A DNA stretch of 19,004 bases from Proteiniphilum sp. UBA4084 (GTDB lineage Bacteria > Bacteroidota > Bacteroidia > Bacteroidales > Dysgonomonadaceae). How positions within the stretch are numbered: the first letter of the stretch is position 1; every line of letters starts with the position of its first letter. The translations under genes and the position numbers were made by a program. Of this stretch, positions 9,085 through 15,803 are shown one piece after another. The stretch is from positions 1-19,004 of the forward strand of contig DFYK01000048.1 of the NCBI GenBank assembly GCA_002383605.1, given 5' to 3'. Under the pieces are notes generated by a model that saw only the letters and a list, made by a program, of their open reading frames with translations, was not told where the DNA came from and searched no databases.

Positions 9085-10365
9085 TTACCGTGTCCTTACA
9101 TGTTTGTAGCGGAAGAGGATCGCAAACAGGACGGCAACCACCAGTGCATATCCGGCAAAGATAAACCACACGCTCTGCCAATCACCCAACATCAAAGATT
9201 TAAACTGCCCATTAGCTGTCACCTGCTGCCAGGAGGTAAACTGATTCACCACCCACTGCGCCCCGAGAGTTCCGATGGTAGCTCCTATTCCATTTGTCAT
9301 CAACATAAACATTCCCTGAGCACTGGCACGAATATGATGTGGCGTTTCCTTGTCGACAAACAGTGATCCGGATACATTGAAAAAATCAAATGCTACACCA
9401 TAAACCAACATCGAGAGAATCAACAACCATAGTCCGTCTCCCGGGTTGCCTAAGCCAAAAAAAACGAATCGTAAAACCCACGCAAACATGGCAATAAGAA
9501 TAACTTTCTTAATTCCATACCGGCTCAGAAAAAAGGGAATGAGTAAAATACAAAACGCTTCTGAAATTTGGGATAAAGAGATCAGTATATTCGCGTGTTG
9601 CACTCCAAAAGTTTCTGCGTACTGAGGGCTTGCTTCGAAACTGGCAATAAATGGATTCGCAAAACCATTGGTGATTTGCAAAGATACGCCCAAAAGCATA
9701 GAAAAGATAAAGAACAGAGCCATTTTTCTCTCCTTAAATAGTTTAAATGCATCCAATCCAAATCTTTGGGCGAGTGTTTTATCCTTGGTATCGGTACTGA
9801 TTGGACAATTGGGAAGCGTGAAAGCATATAATCCCAGCAGAGAACCGATCAATGCACTCACTATGAACTGCATGGGCGTGGTCTGGTATCCTAAAATATC
9901 TACAATCCACATGGTACATATAAATCCGATGGTGCCAAAAACCCGTATAGGAGGAAAAGCTTTTACCGTGTCCATTCCTCCCCTCTCAAGAATGGTGTAG
10001 GCCACGGAGTTTGACAGTGCGAGCGTGGGCATATAAAATGCCACACTCAGGGTGTAGAGCGTGAAAAATACCGGAAAAGAGATACCATTGCCCGCATTAA
10101 AGCCATATAACCCTGCTGCAAGCATAAATGAAGCTGCCAGCAGATGGCATGCTCCGAGCAACTTTTGTGCCGGCACCCATCGGTCGGCAATGATGCCCAT
10201 GATTGCGGGCATAAAGATGGATACGATTCCCTGCACGGAATAGAAGATCCCGATGTGAGATCCCAGTCCGGCAGGACCCAGATAACGGGACATGGATGTA
10301 AGGTAAGCCCCCCAAACGGCAAATTGGAGGAAATTCATGATGATCAGCCGAATTTTTAACTGCAT
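9085..10365 (-). CDS. nupG: Nucleoside:H+ symporter of the NupG/XapB type (MFS)
   Basis: Inner-membrane permease predicted to take up nucleosides with protons. The 426 residues, with about 12 hydrophobic segments, match the nucleoside:H+ symporter family over the full length. Recognisable stretches, compared with E. coli NupG from memory, include LQFAVWGAYLTSM near the N-terminus, FMPAIMGIIADRW (51-63), FPPIRVFGTIGFI, LDAFKLFKERKMALFFIFSM, SQISEAFCILLIPFFLSRYG, VYGVAFDFFNVSGSLFVDKE, IRASAQGMFMLMTNG and the C-terminal WFIFAGYALVV...RYKHVR. No frameshift or truncation is seen. It starts 21 bases after the envC-like gene on the same strand and ends 66 bases before the HTCS start, so it is probably the last gene of the dut-to-envC transcript. 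A role in salvage, alongside dut further upstream, is plausible. In PULs, other MFS proteins carry sugars, but this sequence argues for nucleosides. Exact specificity (purine or pyrimidine) is not readable. Confidence 0.88.
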   Translation of the reverse strand: MQLKIRLIIMNFLQFAVWGAYLTSMSRYLGPAGLGSHIGIFYSVQGIVSIFMPAIMGIIADRWVPAQKLLGACHLLAASFMLAAGLYGFNAGNGISFPVFFTLYTLSVAFYMPTLALSNSVAYTILERGGMDTVKAFPPIRVFGTIGFICTMWIVDILGYQTTPMQFIVSALIGSLLGLYAFTLPNCPISTDTKDKTLAQRFGLDAFKLFKERKMALFFIFSMLLGVSLQITNGFANPFIASFEASPQYAETFGVQHANILISLSQISEAFCILLIPFFLSRYGIKKVILIAMFAWVLRFVFFGLGNPGDGLWLLILSMLVYGVAFDFFNVSGSLFVDKETPHHIRASAQGMFMLMTNGIGATIGTLGAQWVVNQFTSWQQVTANGQFKSLMLGDWQSVWFIFAGYALVVAVLFAILFRYKHVRTR

Positions 10366-10386
10366 ATATGTAAAGTTAATTGTTCA

Positions 10387-11742
10387 CTACCTGCTGAGCC
10401 AGGGTGCCGGATTTAGTTTGGTTGTCTTTTGCCACAACTGAAAATGCATGGCGGAAACGTTGGTGTCAGGATCGGTGAAAATACGTCCCAATGATTGTCC
10501 GGTTTTGACTTTATCCCCTTGTTTTACAAATAGATCGTAGATATTGGCATAAAAAGTATAATATTCACCATGTCGCACAATGACACAGGTATTTGAACCG
10601 GGAAACGAGAATACCTTCGACACCTCTCCATCGAAAACTGCCCGGATACTGGCACCTTTTTGTGCCTGGATATCTATCCCGTTGCTGTTGGTGGTCACAT
10701 TCCATTCGTTGTGTTTTTTGGCACCGAAGTTACCCACAATAGAAGCCGTACCGGTGACCGGCAATGGCAGCTTGCCCTTATTGGCAGCAAAATTCTTCGA
10801 CAAATTAAATGTCTCTTCAGAGGCTTTGCTTCTGTCTGCCTCAATGCGCGGAGCGACGGTGGTACGGGAAGTTTCTTTTTCTGCGGAAGATGAGGCAGTC
10901 TCTTCGGTTTTCTTACTGCTTTCGGGTTCCCTTTTAGTCTTTGCAGCCTGTTCTGCGGCTTTCTTGCTGCGTTCAGCAGCTTCGGCCCGCCTCCTGGCTT
11001 CTGCCTCCCGCTCCTGCCGCGCCACCTCCTCTGCGATAAGCTTTTCTATTTGAGCATTGAGCTGATTTGCCCGATGCTGTTTTTCCTGTAATGTCTTCTG
11101 AAGCTGTTGCTGCTGTCCTCTTACGGCAATCATTTCAGACTGTTTCGTTTTTTCTTCACTCTGCAGTCGTTGTTGTTCTGCCTGTAACGCCGACAAAGCT
11201 TTCTCCTTATCAACTTTTGCCTTCGCCAGTTCTTCCTTTCTGACCGTAATCACAGCATTTTTCTTTTTAATTTCTTCAGCCTCAGACTTTTGCCACTTGG
11301 AATACTCCCTGAGGTATTGCATTCTGCGCAACGACTCACCCGGTGATTTTCCAGAGAGGACAAAGAACAATTTGTTTTGATTTACATTGTGTTTCAACAT
11401 CCCCTGAATGGCTTTGGCGTAATTGTCCTGCTTTTGTTTCAGTTCTTTGTTAAGTAGTACAATTTCCGCTTCCAGTCGTGATTCCTCCTGCTGTAAAGCA
11501 CCGATCTCCTTCTGACGGGAAGTGATGAGTTCTCTACGGGATGATATTTGCTTGTTAATAAGGTTAATACGATCAAGCATGGAGGTCGTCTGCTTCTTGA
11601 CGTCGAGATATAGTTTGTTCGTGTTTTTTATTTCTTCCTGCAATGCCTGCTGCTGCTTTTGCAAACGTTCAATCTGCGGGGTTTGAGAGATCGAAAAAAA
11701 AGCTGTTGCAATAAAAAGGGAAATAATAAAAACTCGTTTCAT
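10387..11742 (-). CDS. envC: EnvC-like murein hydrolase activator (coiled coil plus degenerate LytM/M23 domain)
   Basis: Periplasmic protein expected to activate cell-wall amidases during septum splitting rather than cut peptidoglycan itself. The 451 residues start with a signal peptide (MKRVFIISLFIATAFFSISQ). Residues about 22-270 are a long Gln/Glu/Lys-rich coiled coil. A low-complexity Ala/Glu/Lys/Ser linker (about 240-310) follows, then a LytM-like domain at about 325-451 ending NPAPWL. The zinc-site motif HxGxD is S-N-G-I-D (353-357), with the His lost and Asp357 kept. HxH is A-M-H (431-433), with only the second His kept. This degeneration fits an activator. It is on the same strand and 76 bases after the DUF4292-type gene. 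From memory the order dut, TPR, DUF4292, EnvC/M23 recurs in Bacteroidota, though I cannot verify this here. The alternative is an inactive M23 protein with a purely structural role. Confidence 0.9.
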   Translation of the reverse strand: MKRVFIISLFIATAFFSISQTPQIERLQKQQQALQEEIKNTNKLYLDVKKQTTSMLDRINLINKQISSRRELITSRQKEIGALQQEESRLEAEIVLLNKELKQKQDNYAKAIQGMLKHNVNQNKLFFVLSGKSPGESLRRMQYLREYSKWQKSEAEEIKKKNAVITVRKEELAKAKVDKEKALSALQAEQQRLQSEEKTKQSEMIAVRGQQQQLQKTLQEKQHRANQLNAQIEKLIAEEVARQEREAEARRRAEAAERSKKAAEQAAKTKREPESSKKTEETASSSAEKETSRTTVAPRIEADRSKASEETFNLSKNFAANKGKLPLPVTGTASIVGNFGAKKHNEWNVTTNSNGIDIQAQKGASIRAVFDGEVSKVFSFPGSNTCVIVRHGEYYTFYANIYDLFVKQGDKVKTGQSLGRIFTDPDTNVSAMHFQLWQKTTKLNPAPWLSR

Positions 11743-11818
11743 ATCATTGTATTATTCTTGCGCGATGGGCAGCCTGCATGAATCGTCGATTTGCACAACT
11801 GGGGCAGTCCTGTTCGTT

Positions 11819-12667
11819 TTATTCATGCTGGACAAAGATTTTAAGTATTTCATCAACGGTTGTTCTCGTATATCCCGACGGTATATTCATTGTCAGCTGA
11901 AGTGGCTCATCGGTGACAATATTGGAAAAAAGCAGCTCTGCGTTTACTTTGCGGGATGAGGAAGAGAGCGTTACATTCATCTTGCTGGGAAAGATAAAAT
12001 CATTTTGCGTAATAAAATTGTTATAGCCCCACTGCAAGGATTGTTTTTTTTGTGACTGCATCAGATGGGTAAATGTAATGCGGTCGTCTCCGTTGACCGT
12101 GAAGGAATAATCGATACCCGATTCTGCATCTTTGGAAGTCATGTAATAGCATTGATCGGGAGTCCGGGTGTATCTGAATTTCTGGTAATCGGGTAACTCA
12201 GGTTGTTCTTTTCCCGACACAAAAAGTACATTTGTGAACACCGACTGCATGGTATAGAAATCGAACCCCACGGGATAAATCTCTTTCAGTGATGCAATCG
12301 GCTCCATAACATAGCGTTTGTTCATCCTGTCGACCACCATCACCGTATCGGGATCGATATAAAAACGGAACATCTCTACACCAAAAAGTGGTTGTATTGA
12401 AATCTGAAGCGCACAGTCTTTCACGATGCGGATATTCGCCCTTGAACTAAGCGATTTTGTGCCGTTGGTGAGATTCACATTCAGTTTCGCACTGAATGTA
12501 TTGTATTGAAACTCACTGGTCATAATATCACTAAAAAGCTGATTGTTTGCTTTTTCCTCCACTGGTGATGTAGAAAAGACCATCTGCTGCCGGGATTTGC
12601 AAGCAGTAAAAATGAGCCCCGACAATAGACAGATAAACAGGATCTGTTTGTAACGCATGATACTCAT
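11819..12667 (-). CDS. DUF4292-type lipoprotein
   Basis: Lipoprotein of 282 residues with a clear lipobox (IFTAC, Cys23 from ATG 12667). ATG at 12658 (Met4) is an equally plausible start and gives a more typical signal, MRYKQILFICLLSG. The mature part is beta-strand rich, with FNTFSAKLNVNL-type early sequence (QYNTFSAKLNVNLTNGTKS), then SLQISIQ-like strands and VEMFRFYIDPDTVMVVDRMN. This layout is typical of DUF4292, which I recall as related to the LolA/LolB lipoprotein-carrier fold. The biochemical function is not established. It sits between the TPR protein (29-base gap) and the EnvC-like protein in a same-strand cluster, pointing to an envelope-assembly role. The name rests on pattern and neighbourhood, so it is less certain than its neighbours. 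Confidence 0.75.
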   Translation of the reverse strand: MSIMRYKQILFICLLSGLIFTACKSRQQMVFSTSPVEEKANNQLFSDIMTSEFQYNTFSAKLNVNLTNGTKSLSSRANIRIVKDCALQISIQPLFGVEMFRFYIDPDTVMVVDRMNKRYVMEPIASLKEIYPVGFDFYTMQSVFTNVLFVSGKEQPELPDYQKFRYTRTPDQCYYMTSKDAESGIDYSFTVNGDDRITFTHLMQSQKKQSLQWGYNNFITQNDFIFPSKMNVTLSSSSRKVNAELLFSNIVTDEPLQLTMNIPSGYTRTTVDEILKIFVQHE

Positions 12668-12696
12668 TGTGAATTAATTATTTATAAAAGATACAT

Positions 12697-14442
12697 CTAT
12701 AGGGTACCGGTTTCTATTTTTTTATCCAGGGTGTCGGAGTCACTCTCCAGTTCCTTCGCTCTTTTCCATTGCTCCCTTGCTTTCTCCTGATCACCCGTTT
12801 TGTAGAGGACATCACCATAATGCTCGAACACATCGGCCGAAGGATTTTCTTTGCTGTATTCGATCGCCTTCTCAATATAAATTTTTGCCATGACGTAGGA
12901 GCCCTGTTCATAGAGAACCCAGCCGTATGTATCGAGAAAAGTGGGATTCATTGGCTCTGCCTTGATGGTGATACCGCTCATCTGCTCGGCTTTATCGAGA
13001 TCCTTCCTTTCTAAAGACAGGTAATAGCTGTAATTGTTTAAAACAGACAGATTTTGAGGATGCAATTTTAACGCTTTTTCGTAACTTTGAAATGCGGTCT
13101 CCTTGTTTCCCAGGAAATAATTCAGATCACCGATCTGTCCATGGAAGTCAGACTCCAACAATGGGTTGCTGATGACAGCATGCTTCAGTCCCTCTTCAAA
13201 TACATTCAGCGCCTCTTTGTAATTTTTTTGCTGATAATGGGAGGCTCCCAGGTAATAATAAAACTGCGGTTCCTGTGGAAGATGCTTCAGTGCTTCTGTC
13301 GTGATCTCTCTGATCTTTTCCATATTTTCATCCGGCAGGGCAATGCGAATCATTTGATCATACCCGGCAGGATCGTCAGGATTGTCTCTGGTATAAATTT
13401 CAAACTGCTCCATGGCTCCCGCTTTGTCGTTCTGCAGCATCAAAACACTGCCGTAGATCATATTCAACTGTGTATTGTTGGGATACTGCTCAAAAAGCGT
13501 CTCAAACAGCTGGTTTGCTTGTTTCAAGTCCTGTTTTTGCTGTTGTAAAATCCCCAGATAGCGCGTAAGAAGCTGCAATTTGGTCTCCACATCGAGCGAG
13601 GAGCCGGTGATGGCTTGCCGCAGCTCTGCCTGTGAAGCGGCCTTGTTGTCTATTATTTCATAATAATTCACCATGGAAAGGATGAGTGCCGGGAAATTCC
13701 GGTCGATCTGTCCTGCCCTATCATAATACTGAAGTGCCTTATCCGGCTGATCATCTTCAAGATAAAGGTCTCCCATAAGAATTAGGTAGCGTGGGTCGGC
13801 AGGATTTTTATTGATAATCTGCTGAATTTCATCAAAAGCCTGCTCCTTTTTATTCATCTGAGAATATAGCCTGAACTTGTTCAGTGTAATGGCCTCCGAA
13901 ATTCCGGTGCTCTTTTCCAGTTTATTAAGTATATTTATTGCTTTCTGAAGTTCACCATTGTCGGCATAAGCGTTCGCCAGTTCAAACTGAAGTTCGGGTT
14001 TGTCGGTGTAACGCTCTGCCAATGCAGTATAAATATCAACAACCTCCTGCTTTAAGCCGAGCTCCTTGCTCAAACCGGCGAGCATCATGTTGTAGTAATA
14101 GTTGTTGGCGTCGTAAAGGATGGCTTTCCGGAAGAATGCCAGGGCTTTATTTTTTTCCTGCAGAACGTTATAAAATGTACCCAGTTCCACCAAGACACTG
14201 GCGTTCGTGGAGTCCATCGCGTAACAATGTTGAAAGAGATCAAACGCCTCATCATAATTCCCCTGTACCTTGGCATTCAAAGCATCGTAAAAATAAAAAT
14301 CGAACTTGCGCCGGTCTTCTTCTCCGTGAGCCAATGAGTCTGCATCCTGTTTTGTCCATGCCTTCAGTGACACCGCCCCGACGAGGAGAAAAAACAACAT
14401 AAGTGAGACGTATCTCCCGTAAAATGCATTTATCTGGGTCAT
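12697..14442 (-). CDS. Secreted tetratricopeptide-repeat (TPR) protein
   Basis: A 581-residue protein built almost wholly of TPR-like helix pairs, so probably a scaffold or adaptor for other envelope proteins. Residues about 1-29 act as a signal sequence (YVSLMLFFLLVGAVSLKA). Repeats run from about 47 to 565 with regular 34-residue spacing. Clear units are at about 81-114 (VLVELGTFYNVLQEKNKALAFF), 218-250 (LILMGDLYLEDDQPDKALQYY), 392-424 (FYYYLGASHYQQKNYKEALNVF), 432-464 and 538-568 (FEHYGDVLYKTGDQEKAREQW). There is no enzymatic domain. The start lies 15 bases after the dut stop, and the stop is 29 bases before the DUF4292 gene, which supports co-transcription. A role with the DUF4292 lipoprotein and EnvC in the envelope is an inference from context only. 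Confidence 0.9.
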   Translation of the reverse strand: MTQINAFYGRYVSLMLFFLLVGAVSLKAWTKQDADSLAHGEEDRRKFDFYFYDALNAKVQGNYDEAFDLFQHCYAMDSTNASVLVELGTFYNVLQEKNKALAFFRKAILYDANNYYYNMMLAGLSKELGLKQEVVDIYTALAERYTDKPELQFELANAYADNGELQKAINILNKLEKSTGISEAITLNKFRLYSQMNKKEQAFDEIQQIINKNPADPRYLILMGDLYLEDDQPDKALQYYDRAGQIDRNFPALILSMVNYYEIIDNKAASQAELRQAITGSSLDVETKLQLLTRYLGILQQQKQDLKQANQLFETLFEQYPNNTQLNMIYGSVLMLQNDKAGAMEQFEIYTRDNPDDPAGYDQMIRIALPDENMEKIREITTEALKHLPQEPQFYYYLGASHYQQKNYKEALNVFEEGLKHAVISNPLLESDFHGQIGDLNYFLGNKETAFQSYEKALKLHPQNLSVLNNYSYYLSLERKDLDKAEQMSGITIKAEPMNPTFLDTYGWVLYEQGSYVMAKIYIEKAIEYSKENPSADVFEHYGDVLYKTGDQEKAREQWKRAKELESDSDTLDKKIETGTL

Positions 14443-14457
14443 TTGTTGTTACGATTA

Positions 14458-14892
14458 TTATTTTTTGCCCGTATGACCAAACCCGCCAGCACCTCTTTCT
14501 GTTTGTTCCAGTGAGTCCACCTGCTCCCACTCCACCGTGGCATGCTGCGCGATGACCATCTGACAGATGCGTTCCCCATCGTTTATCACGAAATCTTCGT
14601 GCGAGAGGTTGACCAGTATCACGCGAATCTCTCCGCGATAGTCCGCATCGATGGTTCCCGGTGCATTCACAATACCAATACCATATTTTATTGCCAGACC
14701 GCTACGTGGGCGTATTTGCGCTTCATATCCGATGGGCAGCTCAATATAAATACCGGTGGGAATCAATGCCCTTTCCAGCGGCCTCAGCACCACCGGTTCC
14801 GCAAGACTTGCACGTAAATCCATACCTGCAGAATGAGCGGTGGCATATTGCGGCAGGGGATGTCCTGACGTATTGACTATTTTAATCTTCAT
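14458..14892 (-). CDS. dut: dUTP diphosphatase (dUTPase)
   Basis: Cytosolic trimeric enzyme that hydrolyses dUTP to dUMP and pyrophosphate, keeping uracil out of DNA and supplying dUMP for thymidylate synthesis. The 144-residue length is standard. All five family motifs are present: AGMDLRA (22-28), RPRSGLA (61-67), NAPGTIDADYRGEI (76-89, with the catalytic Asp and the uracil-binding Tyr), GERICQMV (106-113) and the C-terminal RGAGGFGHTG (133-142). It is the most upstream gene of the minus-strand cluster. Its start faces the plus-strand genes across a 155-base divergent gap. No convincing TAnnTTTG box is seen for it; the closest, TCAATTTG on the minus strand near 14950-14957, has one mismatch. 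Confidence 0.98.
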   Translation of the reverse strand: MKIKIVNTSGHPLPQYATAHSAGMDLRASLAEPVVLRPLERALIPTGIYIELPIGYEAQIRPRSGLAIKYGIGIVNAPGTIDADYRGEIRVILVNLSHEDFVINDGERICQMVIAQHATVEWEQVDSLEQTERGAGGFGHTGKK

Positions 14893-15034
14893 TGGAGGAG
14901 TCTGATCAGTTTGATGATGCGAATTTATACATTTCTGCGGAATAAAGGGTCAAATTGATGAAATTTAAGCAAATCGGGAATCCCTGTAAGGTGTATTTTC
15001 GCGCGTCACCCTTTATAAATTACAAAAAATATCA

Positions 15035-15042
15035 TATCTTTG
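15035..15042 (+). promoter_or_regulatory. Bacteroidota -7 promoter element TATCTTTG
   Basis: TATCTTTG matches the Bacteroidota sigma-ABfr -7 consensus TAnnTTTG at every fixed position. It ends five bases before the ATG at 15048, so the transcript would begin at or very near the A of the start codon (leaderless mRNA). The -33 element is weak: no TTTG is found at the usual distance, only CTTTA near 15011. The location within a divergent gap, upstream of a plus-strand gene, supports it. Confidence 0.6.
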
Positions 15043-15047
15043 CCTGT

Positions 15048-15773
15048 ATGAGCGGACAAGACGACCTACTGGCCAAACTACGGCAAACGCTGAACGAACA
15101 GGGTATCGACTCGTTTCACATCCTTGAGGATCTGGTTCCTATTGAGGAGCAGATGGACTATTTCCGATATTTCGACCGGTTGAAAAGAGAAAACAGCCCC
15201 TTCGTGCGCGATGAAGAAGTTGCCGTATTATTTTCACCCAATGAATCGGTCGAACGCAAAAAAAGAAGCCTCACGCTGCTGGCTTCTATCCCTGATGTGG
15301 GTGCATACCGTTCCATTGAAACCTATCACAGCAGTCCGCTTGAGCCCGTACTCCTGAACTGGTCCTCAATGGCACTGGTCAGCAGCCGGATTGTACTGAG
15401 TTCCGATCTGTCGGGACATCAGCAGGTGTATATTTCTTCGGGATTGGGAGGTCATGACAAGAAACTCCGTTTCTTTGCCCTCTTCACCACCCAAAACAGA
15501 CAAGGATTCACGAAGCTGCAAAGAGAAATTGTGGAGCGTGAATTCTCTTTTCAGCTGCAGAAGGCTGAAATTGTGATTGAGAAGTTCGAAATAAAAGATA
15601 ATTATTTCACCATACTGATGCTTTTCTCTTTCGAAAAAGATGCAAAATCGAGTCTGAATGCTGCAGTTACAGAATGCAACCAATATGGCAATTTTTTGGA
15701 TCCAAGATTTCTCTTTACGAATGTGAAAGTATTGACTGAAAAAGAAATAACACATTTACTGGAGAAAAAGTAA
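15048..15773 (+). CDS. Protein of unknown function, 241 residues
   Basis: I do not recognise this family. I start it at ATG 15048 (MSGQDDLLAKLRQ) rather than the upstream in-frame ATG at 14955, because the promoter at 15035-15042 lies inside that longer version and the extra 31 residues are not coding-like. There is no signal peptide or TM segment, so it is probably cytosolic. The N-terminal part is acidic and helical (LLAKLRQTLNEQGIDSFHILEDL; VPIEEQMDYFRYFDRLKRE). The C-terminal half alternates beta-like strands and helices (KLRFFALFTTQN, LQKAEIVIEKFEI, YFTILMLFSFE) and ends with a charged helix. The following regulator gene starts 30 bases after its stop, so the two are probably co-transcribed. 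A role in the same regulatory circuit is possible, but nothing in the sequence shows it. Confidence 0.85.
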   Translation: MSGQDDLLAKLRQTLNEQGIDSFHILEDLVPIEEQMDYFRYFDRLKRENSPFVRDEEVAVLFSPNESVERKKRSLTLLASIPDVGAYRSIETYHSSPLEPVLLNWSSMALVSSRIVLSSDLSGHQQVYISSGLGGHDKKLRFFALFTTQNRQGFTKLQREIVEREFSFQLQKAEIVIEKFEIKDNYFTILMLFSFEKDAKSSLNAAVTECNQYGNFLDPRFLFTNVKVLTEKEITHLLEKK

Positions 15774-15803
15774 ACCTCTATTCCACCTAATATTTCAGGC
15801 ATC

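Noticed and set aside
10580..11053. 157-codon plus-strand open frame
   Set aside because: Antisense to the EnvC coiled coil; Ser/Ala/Leu-rich low-complexity translation typical of a shadow of Gln/Glu/Lys codons.
11743..11818. Gap between the DUF4292-type gene and envC, with two GGGCAG copies 35 bases apart, as a regulatory site
   Set aside because: The motif is short, there is no promoter box, and both flanking genes are on the same strand in an apparent operon.
13938..14402. 154-codon plus-strand open frame
   Set aside because: Antisense to the TPR gene, with Arg/Pro/Cys-rich composition of a shadow frame.
14955..15047. Upstream ATG extending the 241-residue protein by 31 residues
   Set aside because: The strong -7 element lies inside this stretch, and its residues look non-coding; the ATG at 15048 fits better.
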